From contig JAEZUE010000103.1 of the NCBI GenBank assembly GCA_023443455.1, forward strand, positions 92,970 to 156,969: a DNA stretch of 64,000 nt. The letters run 5' to 3'. Below are positions 33,751 to 43,139 of this stretch, one piece after another. A program made the position numbers and the translations under genes. The DNA is from Verrucomicrobiota bacterium (GTDB taxonomy: Bacteria; Verrucomicrobiota; Verrucomicrobiia; Opitutales; Opitutaceae). The first letter of the stretch is position 1, and each line of letters starts with the position of its first letter. The notes beneath the pieces were generated by a model. The model worked only from the letters and a program-made list of their open reading frames with translations. It ran no database searches and was not told where the DNA came from.

Positions 33751-33851
33751 ACAAGGTAGGGCGAACCGTCCCCGGTGAGCCGAACCTCCGCCCACCGCGC
33801 GCTCCGCCGCTTCCCGCCGGCCCCGGCTCGGCAGGGACGCCTCGCCCCACC
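33751..33851. repeat. REP pair, family C copy 1
   Basis: About 100 bp from ACAAGGTAGGGCGAACCG to a CGCCTCGCCCCACC end. The left GTAGGGCGA half and the right half (reverse complement of a GTAGGGCGAGGCGTCCC-like sequence) form a large imperfect palindrome. It is nearly identical, in direct orientation, to the copy at 36834; the two bracket the M16 peptidase gene. Confidence 0.8.
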
Positions 33852-33915
33852 AAATTGCGAGCGCTCCTGATTCCTCCCGCCCCACACCGAAGCGCAGTGG
33901 GTTAACAAGGCCCGT

Positions 33916-33931
33916 TACCAAAAAATTGGTA
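33916..33931. promoter_or_regulatory. Short palindrome before the M16 peptidase gene, possible operator
   Basis: TACCAAAAAATTGGTA has perfect 6-base arms across an A4 spacer, 48 bp before the start codon, in an otherwise GC-rich region. A regulator-binding site or promoter part is possible; nothing else supports it. Confidence 0.35.
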
Positions 33932-33978
33932 TCCGGCCCGCTGGTAGGGGCGTCTGCCCCATCGCCACCTTCGGAACA

Positions 33979-36798
33979 ATGCGCCTGCACCCCGCCCTCC
34001 TGCTCGTCGTGCTCACCCTGGTCCGCGTCACCGCAGCCGACCTCCCGTCGATTCCGCCGCCACTCAAAGCACCGGACGACAAAACCGAGTACCGCCGCCT
34101 CGTCCTCGATAACGGGTTGCGCGTGCTGCTGGTCACAGACCCGAAGTGCACGATCTCGTCCGTGGCCCTGGCCGTCGACGCCGGGTCGTTCGACGAACCG
34201 TCGTCGCGCCCCGGTCTTGGCCACTACCTTGAGCACCTGCTTTTGCTCGGCAGCGACCGCTATCCCGATCCCGGCGAGTTCACGCAGTACATCGGAGCCA
34301 ACGGGGGATCGCGCAACGGCCATACCACCAGCGACCACACGACTTTCCTCTTCGAAATCCCCAATGCTGGCCTCGAAGGTGCCTTGGACCGCTTTGCCCG
34401 GTTCTTCATCGCGCCCCGCTTCGATCCCGATTTCTGCGACCGGGAAGTGACGGCCATCCAGAACGAGTTCGAGCGTCACCGGGACAATGACACCATGCGG
34501 TTTGCCCGGGTATGTGCCGAAATGTACGATGCGAGTGCCCCCGACGCCCGATTCTCCATCGGCAATCGAGCGACCCTTGAAGGAACGCCTCGGGAAGAGG
34601 TCATCGAGTTCTACACCACCCACTACAGCGCAGACCGCATGGCGCTCGTCCTCTGCTCCAGCGCGGACCTTGATCGTCTCGAGGGGTTCGCCCGACGCTA
34701 TTTCAACGAAATCCCGCGTCGCAGCGCCGCGCCCCGAAACACCGACTCCGTCCCATTTCTCTCCCCCAAGGCTGCACTCCGCACTGTCCATATTACGTCG
34801 GTCGATGAAAACCCGATCCTCTTTCTTCAGTTCCCCGTCGGGCCAACTCGGGCCGATTTCACCGCCAAACCGGCCGACCTCGTCACTGCGCTGTTTGGAA
34901 ATACCGGAAAGGGAAGCCTGCAATCGCAGCTGAAGGCCGAAGGGCTGGCCTTGGCTGTGGGTGCGTTGCCCGACGACCGCGCCGCGGACCATGGAGCGTT
35001 CAATATCCGGATCGTACTCACCGCCGACGGCCTCGCCCAAACCGATCGTGTCCTCGCGCTCGTCTTCGCTTACACCCGGATGCTCCAGAGCGAACCGTTC
35101 CCTCTCGCCCTGTTCAAGGAACGTGCTGCGTTTGCCCAACGCGAAGAAGCCTACGGCGAGCGGGCCGAAGGAGACGCCCGAATCGCCGAACTCGCGCTGG
35201 CATGCCTCCACTATCCGCTCGAACTCGCCGAACGCATCCCCTTCCTTTGGATCACGCCCGACAACGCGGCCTACCGACGGGTGCTGTCTTCGCTTCGTCC
35301 TGAAAACTGCCTCGTGGCGGTCCTCGCCCCCGGTATTCCGACCGACAGGCAGGAAAAATACTACGGGTTCCAGTACTCCTATTCCGAGCAGACCGGTGCC
35401 GCCTTCGACACCCTCGGCCAGCCGCTGCCCGACACAGTTTTCCATCTGCCGCCAGCCAACCCCTTCGCCGAAGCCAACACAGTGGTGCTAGACACCTGCC
35501 CGATCCGCATCGTCGACGAACCCGGGCTCACCATGACCTACGCGCAGGAGAGAGATCTTGCACGTCCCCAGGTCTCCTATCGTTTTCAACTTCGGCCGGG
35601 CACAGCCACCCTCGACGAACGTGCCACCGCGCAGCTGGCCTGCTTCCAACTGATCCTCAATCTCGCGCTTCGCGACCTCGGAACCGACGCACGGGCCGCG
35701 GGCATCCAATACGGCATCACATTCGGCGCCGGCCTCGGTATTAGGACCTCCGGCTTCAGCGGCTCCACGGAGCATTTTCTGGCCGAACTCGTCGATCGGG
35801 TGGCGACCGTCGAAATCGACGAGCAGACATTCGAGGCCGCCCGTGGCTATCTGCTCAACGCAGCGGAGAGTTCCATCCGGGCCGAGGCACACGAAAACGC
35901 CTTGAGTCGCCTCGAAGTCCTGAAGGAGATTCCCGGATTCACCCTGTCCGATCTGATTCCCGCCATCCGGGCCCTTACCCGCGATGAAGTCGCCAACACG
36001 CTGTCCGCGCTCTTCGCCTCGGCCCAACTCGACGGCTTCGCCTGCGGCAATGTCGACCCGGCCGAGGCCGCCCGGCTCGCCCGCCACTTCCGCGATCGCC
36101 TCCATTATTCGCCCGCCGCATGCGAGCAGACCGTGCGCACGCGTTATCTCCAACTCTCGGCCGGCGAGACCATCGTCGATGCCATCACGGTCGAGGGAGA
36201 AAATTCCTTTACAGGACTCGATCTCACCGCTCCCGAACAAACCCCGGAGTACCGCGCCGCGGCCGGACTGATCGGTAATTTCATCAACAGCGACTTTCAC
36301 AACGACCTCCGCACCCAACAGCAGCTCGGCTACGTTGTCGGAGCCGGCGCATCTGTGTCCGGTCGCATGGTACGCATCTACGGCGTCGTGCAGTCATCCG
36401 AGTATCCCAGCGATGAGCTTCGCCGCCGAATCGAAGCCTATTTTGCCGACCTCGGACGCCGCTGGGCGGCCCTTTCACCGGAGCAGTTCGCCACGCTCCG
36501 CGAGGGACTCCGGGCGCAACTCGCCGACCGGCCCAAGAACGCTGCCGAGCGCTGCGAACGCTTCTTCGACCTCGCCTACGACTGTGGCGGCGACTGGCAA
36601 CAGACCAGCGCCACGCTCACAGCGCTCGACCGACTCACGCAGGAACGCGTTCGCGAAATCGTCGCCGAGTTCACCGATCCAGCCACCCGCCGGCTCGTGA
36701 TCGAACAACTCACCTCGAAGAGCCATACACTGAAAGAGCCGCCTATCCCCGCGTTCACCGACCGCGAAGAATGGAAACGAAACCGGATCTACCGGTAA
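33979..36798 (+). CDS. Secreted M16-family (insulysin/pitrilysin-like) zinc peptidase
   Basis: 939 residues, four-domain size of the insulysin group. A signal peptide (RLHPALLLVVLTLVRVTAA) comes first. The inverted zinc motif HYLEH has His82, Glu85 and His86; the third ligand Glu163 sits in DREVTAIQNEFERH, with Glu156 as the conserved partner. The middle has FAYTRMLQSEPFP, and the C-terminal half has the degenerate M16 domains with RTQQQLGYVVGAGASVSGRMVRIYGVVQSSEYP, where QQLGYVV matches the Tyr/Arg substrate-binding region of IDE. It would degrade peptides in the periplasm. The gene is somewhat less GC-rich than its neighbours and is bracketed by near-identical 100-bp direct repeats. Confidence 0.93.
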   Translation: MRLHPALLLVVLTLVRVTAADLPSIPPPLKAPDDKTEYRRLVLDNGLRVLLVTDPKCTISSVALAVDAGSFDEPSSRPGLGHYLEHLLLLGSDRYPDPGEFTQYIGANGGSRNGHTTSDHTTFLFEIPNAGLEGALDRFARFFIAPRFDPDFCDREVTAIQNEFERHRDNDTMRFARVCAEMYDASAPDARFSIGNRATLEGTPREEVIEFYTTHYSADRMALVLCSSADLDRLEGFARRYFNEIPRRSAAPRNTDSVPFLSPKAALRTVHITSVDENPILFLQFPVGPTRADFTAKPADLVTALFGNTGKGSLQSQLKAEGLALAVGALPDDRAADHGAFNIRIVLTADGLAQTDRVLALVFAYTRMLQSEPFPLALFKERAAFAQREEAYGERAEGDARIAELALACLHYPLELAERIPFLWITPDNAAYRRVLSSLRPENCLVAVLAPGIPTDRQEKYYGFQYSYSEQTGAAFDTLGQPLPDTVFHLPPANPFAEANTVVLDTCPIRIVDEPGLTMTYAQERDLARPQVSYRFQLRPGTATLDERATAQLACFQLILNLALRDLGTDARAAGIQYGITFGAGLGIRTSGFSGSTEHFLAELVDRVATVEIDEQTFEAARGYLLNAAESSIRAEAHENALSRLEVLKEIPGFTLSDLIPAIRALTRDEVANTLSALFASAQLDGFACGNVDPAEAARLARHFRDRLHYSPAACEQTVRTRYLQLSAGETIVDAITVEGENSFTGLDLTAPEQTPEYRAAAGLIGNFINSDFHNDLRTQQQLGYVVGAGASVSGRMVRIYGVVQSSEYPSDELRRRIEAYFADLGRRWAALSPEQFATLREGLRAQLADRPKNAAERCERFFDLAYDCGGDWQQTSATLTALDRLTQERVREIVAEFTDPATRRLVIEQLTSKSHTLKEPPIPAFTDREEWKRNRIYR

Positions 36799-36833
36799 CA
36801 ACCAAGGCCCCGGCAGCTCCGGCCGTAGGAAAA

Positions 36834-36933
36834 ACAAGGTAGGGCGAACCGTCCCCGGTGAGCCGAACCTCCGCCCGCCGCGCGCTGCGCCACCCCCAAC
36901 CGGCCCCGGCTCGGCAGGGACGCCTCGCCCTAC
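36834..36933. repeat. REP pair, family C copy 2
   Basis: It begins with ACAAGGTAGGGCGAACCG and ends CGCCTCGCCCTAC, nearly identical to the copy at 33751 and in the same orientation, with a few differences in the middle. It lies between the M16 peptidase and tlyA. Confidence 0.8.
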
Positions 36934-37030
36934 GATTCCGCCATTTCCGCGTGGCCAAGCGGTGCACCCTCGCCTTCGCTTCGCCCTCGACCCGCCGCCC
37001 ATTCCGCAATCCGCATCCCGCAATTCCTCC

Positions 37031-37774
37031 ATGGCCGCCAAACAACGCCTCGATGAAATCCTTGTCGCCCGCGGACTCGCCGAGTCCCGCTCGCAGGCGC
37101 AGGCGTTGATCCGTGCCGGCAAGGTCCGCCGCGGCACCGAGCGGCTCGACAAGCCGGGCAAGGACTACCCGGTCGACATCGAGCTGGAGCTCGAGCAGCC
37201 GCCGCGCTTCGTCAGCCGCGGGGGCGAAAAGCTCGCGGGCGCGCTGGAGCGTTTCCACCTCGATCTCACCGGTGCCCACGTGCTCGACATCGGGGCCTCC
37301 ACGGGCGGCTTCACCGACTGTTCCCTGCAGGCCGGCGCAGCCGACGTGGTCTGCGTCGATGTGGGCCGCGCCCAGTTGCACTCGAAGCTGCGCGGCGACC
37401 CGCGCGTGACCAATCTCGAGCAGATCAACGCCCGCGAACTGCGCGCCGAACAACTGCCACGCGCCGAATACGATGCGATCGTCATCGACGTGTCCTTCAT
37501 CTCCCTACGCTCGATCCTGCCGCCCGCCTGGCCACTGCTGCGCGTGGGCGGGGTGCTGGTGGCACTGGTGAAACCGCAGTTCGAGGCCGGCAAGGCCGAG
37601 GCCGACCGCGGGCACGGTGTCATCCGCGATCCCCAGGTGCACGACCGCGTGGTCGCCACCATCGTCGAGGCCGCGCAGGCGCTGCCCGACGTCGAGGTGC
37701 TCGGCACGATGGACTCGCCCCTGACCGGCGCCGACGGCAACCGGGAGTTCCTGCTCGCGCTCCGCAAGCGCTGA
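37031..37774 (+). CDS. tlyA: TlyA-family rRNA 2'-O-methyltransferase
   Basis: 247 residues. The N-terminal S4 RNA-binding domain (KQRLDEILVARGLAESRSQAQALIRAGKVRR, about 3-65) is joined to an FtsJ-like methyltransferase domain with the SAM loop VLDIGASTGGFTDCSLQAGA, acidic loop DVVCVDVG, DVSFISL and the KPQFEAGK motif that supplies catalytic Lys and Glu. TlyA methylates cytidines in 16S and 23S rRNA, which affects capreomycin sensitivity in mycobacteria; many bacteria keep it as a so-called hemolysin. The ATG at 37031 is the first with the domain start. REP repeats lie on its upstream side. Confidence 0.93.
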   Translation: MAAKQRLDEILVARGLAESRSQAQALIRAGKVRRGTERLDKPGKDYPVDIELELEQPPRFVSRGGEKLAGALERFHLDLTGAHVLDIGASTGGFTDCSLQAGAADVVCVDVGRAQLHSKLRGDPRVTNLEQINARELRAEQLPRAEYDAIVIDVSFISLRSILPPAWPLLRVGGVLVALVKPQFEAGKAEADRGHGVIRDPQVHDRVVATIVEAAQALPDVEVLGTMDSPLTGADGNREFLLALRKR

Positions 37775-38021
37775 GCCGTTCCCGACTGGGACAACGCGGC
37801 CGAACACCGCCGGCGGCTGAGCCGCAGCCGATTGAGTCACCAGAAATCGAACTCAACGAGCAGCGAACACGCTCGTTGCATTTCACGAAAACTGCGCTCG
37901 CCGATCGGTGTTTGCGAACGGGCACCGCAACTCAACTTCCGCGCACGCCCCCCCCGGCTGCGGACTCGACGCAACGGAAAGACAGCGCCAATCTTCTTCG
38001 GATTTCCCGCTAAACTCCCCT

Positions 38022-41000
38022 ATGAACACCCTCACCCTCGCCGGGCTTTGGCTCTTCACGCTCGGCTCCCCCACCCCCGACATGGCGCCGCCCGCGACGC
38101 CTCCCGACTCCTTCACCGATACGATCGCGCTTCCCGGCACCACCGAGACTCGCGACAAAGGCCCGCTTTCCGACTGGGCCGATCCGGGCGGCCTCACCCG
38201 CATCCGCCGCTTCGACGGTCCTGCCTGGTACCGCCGCGACATCGACATACCGGCCGACTGGGCCGGCAAGCGCGTCGAGCTCTCGCTCGAACGCACGAAG
38301 TGGACACGCGTCTGGCTCGACAGCGAAACCGTCGGCGAGGGCGCCCTCTACGGCACGCCGCAAGCCTTCGACCTCACCGGACTCGCGACACCCGGCAAAC
38401 ACACGATCACCATCCTCGTCGACAACCGCACCGCCCGCCTCCCCGTCGACGCCCACGCCCACCAGTTCGACGACAGCGTGCAGACCAACTGGAACGGCAT
38501 CCTCGGCGACATCGCCCTGCGCGCGACCGACCCGGTGTGGTTGGACAACATCCAGGCCCATCCCGACGTGGCCGCCCGCGCCTTCCGCGTGCGCATCCAC
38601 CTCGGCAACACAACCGCCATCGTCGCCGCCGGTTCGCTCACCGTTTCAGCCGGCAGCTTCAACCACGCCGGCGAGCCGCAGCGCGTCGCCCTGCCCGCCC
38701 ACGCCTTCACCGGCGAGGAGGTCGAGATCCTCCTGCCGCTCGGCGCCGACGCCAAACTCTGGGACGAGTTCGCCCCCGCGCTCTACCACGTCACGGTGAA
38801 ACTCGACACGGGCCGCTATCGCGACGAGCGCACGATCGAGACCGGCCTGCGCGAGTTCCGCACGAAGGACCGCCAGTTCACGATCAACGGCCGGCCGACC
38901 TTCCTGCGCGGCAAACACGACGCCGGCGTCTTCCCCCTCACCGGCCACCCGCCGATGGATCTCGACGGCTGGCTGACCTACCTGGGCAAGGTCCGCGAGT
39001 GGGGTTTCAACCACGTGCGTTGCCACACGTGGATCCCGCCGAAGGCCGCCTTCCGCGCCGCCGACCGCCTCGGCATGTATCTGCAGCCCGAGACCCCCTT
39101 CTGGGGCACCTTCGACGCGAAGGTCCGCGACTACCTCCTGCCCGAGGCCGAGGCATTGCTGCGTGAATACGGAAACCATCCGTCGTTCGTCATGCTCACC
39201 CTGGCCAACGAGGCCGGCGGCGACCGCGCCCTGATGAACGCCCTGGTCGCCGAACTGCGCTCCCGCGACCCGCGCCACCTCTACGCCGACGGCTGCAACA
39301 ACCATCTCTGGGACCCGGTCTTCCAGCCGACCAACGACTTCATGATCTCGGCCAAGATCCGCCCGCCGGCCCATCCGGAGAAGATGCTGCCCGCCCGCGG
39401 CAGCTTCTGCGTGTTCGACGGCGACGACGGCCACACCCAGTGGGGCCCGTCCGAGACGCGCTACGATCTCACCGAAGGGCTCGAGGGCCTGCCGGTGCCC
39501 TTCGTCGGCCACGAGACCGGCCAGTGGACCGTGTATCCGAACTTCCGCGAGATCCCGAAGTACACCGGCATCCTGCGCCCGCGAAACCTCGAACGCTTCC
39601 GCGGCATCCTCGAGCGGAACGGCATGCTCGACCAGGCCGACGCCTTCCAGCGGGCCTCCGGCGCCCTCGCCGCCGAACTCTACCGCGAGGAGAACGAGCT
39701 CTTCCTGCGCTCGCCCGGCATCGGCGGCTACCAGCACCTCGACCTGCAGGACTACCCCGGCCAGGGCACCGCGCTCGTCGGCCTCGTCGACGCGTTCATG
39801 GACTCGAAGGGCGTGGTCTCGCCCGCCGACTACCGCCGCTCCTGCGCCCCGCTCGTCCTGCTCGCACGTTTCGACCGCTACGTGTGGACCGACGCCGAGA
39901 CGTACGTCGCCGACCTGCAGCTCTCGCACTACGGCCCGGACGACCTGAAAGGCGTGCCCACGACCTGGGCACTCGTCGAACCCGCCGGCCGCACCGTGGC
40001 CCAGGGCTCCTTCGCCGCCGCCGACCACGCCCAGGGCGGCCTGCGCGATCTCGGGCGCGTGAGCGCGCCGCTCGCCGACGTGACCACCCCCTCCCGCCTC
40101 GACCTGGTCGTGAAGCTCGGCGACGCCGTCGAGCAACGCTGGCCGGTCTGGGTGTACCCGAAGTCCGTCGACACCACGGTGCCGGCGAACGTCGCGCTCG
40201 TGCGCCGGTTCGACGCCGCCGCGAAGGCCCTGCTCGCCGCCGGCAAACGCGTCGTGCTCGTGCCCGGCGACGCCAACTGGGCCGACACCGTGCCCGGCGG
40301 CTACGCGACCGACTTCTGGAACTGGCCGATGTTCCACGGCACGCCCGGCACGATGGGCCTGCTCATCGATCCGGCCAACCCCGCGCTCGCCGGCTTCCCG
40401 ACGAAGTTCCACAGCGAACGCCAGTGGGCCGACCTCGCCCACGCCTCCACTCCGGTCATCCTCACCCACACGCCCGCGGGCTTCCGCCCCATCGTGCAGG
40501 TGATCGACAACTACGAGCGCAACGAGAAGCTCGGCCTCGTCTTCGAGGCCGCGGTCGGACCCGGCAGGCTGCTGGTTTGCGCCGTCGATCTGCTCGGCGA
40601 GAAGTTGCGCGACCGCCCCGAGGCGAAACAACTGCTCGCCAGCCTCTTGGCCTATGCGGCCGGCGACGCCTTCGCCCCGGCCCAGCCGCTCGAGGCGACC
40701 CTGCTCGACAGCTTCCTGCGGCCCTCGCTCGCCTACGGCCGACCGGCCTCCGCCTCCTCGTCGTTCACCCCGCCGTGGGGCTTCGTGCCGAAGCCGCTGC
40801 ACGCCGTCGACGGCAACATCAACACCGCCTGGAGCCCCGCCGCGGATGACGCGACTCCGTGGTACGCGGTCGACCTCGGCCGTGCCTGTTCGTTCGATAC
40901 GATCGAGCTGCTCTGGGGTTCCGACGAGCCCGGCTACCGGTACCGGATCGAGACCTCGACCGACGGCGCCACCTGGAGCCCCCTGCTCGACGAGACGAAC

Positions 41001-41132
41001 AACCGCTTCGAAGGCGGGCGCCATCTGCTGGCCGCCACGGCCGACGGGGTGCGCCACCTGCGCATCGCGATGACCGCCGCCCCGGCCGGGCGCGGCTTCT
41101 CGTTGCGCGAACTTCGTGTGCTGGGCGAGTAG
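38022..41132 (+). CDS. GH2-family glycoside hydrolase with C-terminal F5/8 type C (discoidin) domain
   Basis: 1036 residues. The sugar-binding jelly-roll begins at once (TLAGLWLFTLGS, then DTIALPGTTETRDKG and FDGPAWYRRDIDIPADWAGKR). The immunoglobulin-like domain leads to the barrel with INGRPTFLRGKHD, the acid/base Glu397 in LTLANEAGG and the likely nucleophile Glu498 in FVGHETGQW. The last 140 residues are a discoidin domain (KPLHAVDGNINTAWSP; WYAVDLGRACSFDTIELLWGS) that may bind a glycan. Substrate among galactoside, mannoside or others is not decided. Unlike most discoidin-bearing enzymes it shows no clear signal peptide. The stop TAG lies in a GTAG motif of a REP remnant. Confidence 0.88.
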   Translation: MNTLTLAGLWLFTLGSPTPDMAPPATPPDSFTDTIALPGTTETRDKGPLSDWADPGGLTRIRRFDGPAWYRRDIDIPADWAGKRVELSLERTKWTRVWLDSETVGEGALYGTPQAFDLTGLATPGKHTITILVDNRTARLPVDAHAHQFDDSVQTNWNGILGDIALRATDPVWLDNIQAHPDVAARAFRVRIHLGNTTAIVAAGSLTVSAGSFNHAGEPQRVALPAHAFTGEEVEILLPLGADAKLWDEFAPALYHVTVKLDTGRYRDERTIETGLREFRTKDRQFTINGRPTFLRGKHDAGVFPLTGHPPMDLDGWLTYLGKVREWGFNHVRCHTWIPPKAAFRAADRLGMYLQPETPFWGTFDAKVRDYLLPEAEALLREYGNHPSFVMLTLANEAGGDRALMNALVAELRSRDPRHLYADGCNNHLWDPVFQPTNDFMISAKIRPPAHPEKMLPARGSFCVFDGDDGHTQWGPSETRYDLTEGLEGLPVPFVGHETGQWTVYPNFREIPKYTGILRPRNLERFRGILERNGMLDQADAFQRASGALAAELYREENELFLRSPGIGGYQHLDLQDYPGQGTALVGLVDAFMDSKGVVSPADYRRSCAPLVLLARFDRYVWTDAETYVADLQLSHYGPDDLKGVPTTWALVEPAGRTVAQGSFAAADHAQGGLRDLGRVSAPLADVTTPSRLDLVVKLGDAVEQRWPVWVYPKSVDTTVPANVALVRRFDAAAKALLAAGKRVVLVPGDANWADTVPGGYATDFWNWPMFHGTPGTMGLLIDPANPALAGFPTKFHSERQWADLAHASTPVILTHTPAGFRPIVQVIDNYERNEKLGLVFEAAVGPGRLLVCAVDLLGEKLRDRPEAKQLLASLLAYAAGDAFAPAQPLEATLLDSFLRPSLAYGRPASASSSFTPPWGFVPKPLHAVDGNINTAWSPAADDATPWYAVDLGRACSFDTIELLWGSDEPGYRYRIETSTDGATWSPLLDETNNRFEGGRHLLAATADGVRHLRIAMTAAPAGRGFSLRELRVLGE

Positions 41133-41173
41133 GGCCAGTCTCCGACCGCATCACTTGCGGCTTCCCGCTTGCG

Positions 41174-41261
41174 GTAGGGGCGTTGCTTGCGACGCCCTCT
41201 CCTGCGGCTCAGGTCTTCCAGCTTCCCGCGCCACTTGGGCGTCGGCGAGCGACGCCCCTAC
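41174..41261. repeat. REP pair (BIME-like), family A copy 2
   Basis: Two GTAGGGGCGT-headed hairpins face each other, 41174-41196 and 41238-41261, as in the copy at 11245 with a few base changes. It fills the gap after the GH2 gene. Confidence 0.8.
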
Positions 41262-41308
41262 GGTGGGGGTAACGATCTCACGCTCGCGACTTCGGCTCAC
41301 GCTGTTTG

Positions 41309-41337
41309 GGACCGGTCGCAGACCGGTCCTACTTTTT
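41309..41337. terminator. REP hairpin of the GACCGG family with T-run
   Basis: GGACCGGTC pairs with GACCGGTCC around GCA, followed on the plus strand by TACTTTTT. On the minus strand it reads GTAGGACCGG..., whose TAG is the stop codon of the TIGR03790-type gene. It can terminate rightward transcripts arriving from the GH2 gene. Confidence 0.65.
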
Positions 41338-42993
41338 CTCCGGCTTCGGCGGTGGCGGCGGTTTGAGCACGAGCAGCCGCGCCTGCCATTTCTCCGCGCG
41401 TTGGGGCAGCCCGGCACGGGAGGCGGTGCGGATCGCCTTTTCGAGCAGCTCGGCCTCACCGTACGTCACCGGCACGCCCAGGGCCTTCTCGTAGAGCGCA
41501 AGCGCCCGCTCCCATGCGCGACAGGCGACCAGCAAATCGGCCGCCTCAGCCACCGCACCGAGCGTGTCGGGCGTGTAGCCCGGCAAAAGATCGAGGAACG
41601 CCAGGGCCCGCACCGCGGCCTCGTCGCCCTCGACCTCGCGCACCAGCCAGGCCAACGAGACCCCGAGCGCCACCGACGGTGTCTCACGAAATTCGCCACG
41701 CGCCAGACTCAGAGCCGCCGCGCTCTGCCCGGCGGCGTGCATGGCGCGCGCCCGGCGCAATACCAACCACGGCCGCAACGCCTTCGGCAACGCCTCCCGC
41801 GCCGCCCATTGCTCGTCGAGCGAACGGGCGAACGGCCGGTAGAGCGGATCGCCGATCGCCACCGCCTGCCAGCTCAGACCCGGCAACGCGTAGTACGCGG
41901 CGGTTCCGAACGTCTCGCCGCGCAGCAGCGCGTCGGCGAAAAGATCCAGATGGTGCGTGGCGCCAAGGTACGGCTCGTGGACATTGCCCAAAGTCGCCGC
42001 CACACCCCGCGCCACCAGCGGGGCGCACCAGAACTTGCTGTCGTTGCGCAACGACTCCGCGGAAAAGCTGTGGATGTGCACCGCCACCGCTCCCGCCGGA
42101 AAACGGAAACCGGGCGCCTTGAACGGGCCGTCGACATTCCATGCATACCAGCCGAAATACAGGACCGGCGCCTCGAAGCGGCCCAGCGGCGGGATCGTCG
42201 TCTTCTCGCGGTCGACCGACAGGTCGAAACCGGCGCGGGCCAACTTCGACGCGACCGCCTCGAGCCAGCCGTTGCCCTCGGCATGCGGGCCGCCGAGATC
42301 GAGATAGGCCCGGCCGACCGGACCGCGGCGTTCGCCCTCGACCGCGCTGTCGACCAGGGAGCGCACGCTCTCGGGCGTCGGCCCGTCGAGCCGGGCCACG
42401 CGTAGCAGAGTTTCGGCGACGAGCACGCTCGGCGACACCTGCCGGTACAACGGATTCGGCACCATGCCGTAGACTGGTGAACCGGACCGCGCCAGCAGGG
42501 CCAGTTCGCCATCGACCGAGGCGCAGTTCACGTTGATCCCCGCGGTCTTCTTTCCGGCCGGGAGCCAGGCCGGATTCTCCGCGATGCGCAGGGGCACCCC
42601 GCGCATCAGCACCAGGTAGCTGATGCGGTGGCCGTCGAAGACGCCTTCGCGCCGCCCGCAGGCATCCACCCCCGCCGAGGGCACGGCGGAGATCCAACCA
42701 CGCCGGATCAGCTCGGCCGACAACGGGTTGAACAGGTCGGCGGCGAACACCGGCCAAGGGACGGTTTCCTCGCGCGGCAGGAACAGCGGCACGATGTTCT
42801 CCGGCGGAATCCCCCGGGCCCGCGCGTAGTAGGCCGCCAACGACTCCGAATCGGGGTCGGCGCTGTTGGCCACGATGACGACCCGCGCCGCTTCCGGCGC
42901 GTCGGCGGCCGGCACGGCCACGGCGCGGCAACCAAAGAGCGCCACGCCGACCAATCCAAGAAGACACCTCCGCGAAGTCACGGCGGCGATCAT
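41329..42993 (-). CDS. TIGR03790-family exported protein with C-terminal helical repeats
   Basis: 554 residues. The N-terminus has a signal with LLGLVGVALFGC, so a lipoprotein is possible. The core is the TIGR03790 type: VVIVANSADPDSESLAAYYARARGIPPENIVPL, SYLVLMRGVPLRIAENP, LDLGGPHAEGNGWLEAVASKLARAGF, YFGWYAWNVDGPFK, VAVHIHSFSAESLR and VGDP-like VAIGDPLYRP. These proteins occur in Verrucomicrobia, Planctomycetes and Acidobacteria and have no established function. The C-terminal 150 residues form TPR-like helices (FETPSVALGVSLAWLVREVEGDEAAVRAL). It ends PPPPPKPEKK. The neighbouring STAND-like gene is on the same strand, 146 bp upstream. Confidence 0.8.
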   Translation of the reverse strand: MIAAVTSRRCLLGLVGVALFGCRAVAVPAADAPEAARVVIVANSADPDSESLAAYYARARGIPPENIVPLFLPREETVPWPVFAADLFNPLSAELIRRGWISAVPSAGVDACGRREGVFDGHRISYLVLMRGVPLRIAENPAWLPAGKKTAGINVNCASVDGELALLARSGSPVYGMVPNPLYRQVSPSVLVAETLLRVARLDGPTPESVRSLVDSAVEGERRGPVGRAYLDLGGPHAEGNGWLEAVASKLARAGFDLSVDREKTTIPPLGRFEAPVLYFGWYAWNVDGPFKAPGFRFPAGAVAVHIHSFSAESLRNDSKFWCAPLVARGVAATLGNVHEPYLGATHHLDLFADALLRGETFGTAAYYALPGLSWQAVAIGDPLYRPFARSLDEQWAAREALPKALRPWLVLRRARAMHAAGQSAAALSLARGEFRETPSVALGVSLAWLVREVEGDEAAVRALAFLDLLPGYTPDTLGAVAEAADLLVACRAWERALALYEKALGVPVTYGEAELLEKAIRTASRAGLPQRAEKWQARLLVLKPPPPPKPEKK

Positions 42994-43139
42994 CGCGGCG
43001 AGAACCCGCGGCGCAAGCCGCGACGGGCGCCCTCGTGGGTTGCGAACCTGTTCCGTCGCCACCACCCGGGGCCGGCCCCCGATCGAGCGCGATCGGATCC
43101 GCGCCCGCCCCTCACTCCCCCCATCCCTCATTCCCTCCC

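Noticed and set aside
38646..41057. 803-residue open frame opposite the GH2 gene
   Set aside because: Antisense shadow without motifs; the GH2 catalytic glutamates are on the plus strand.
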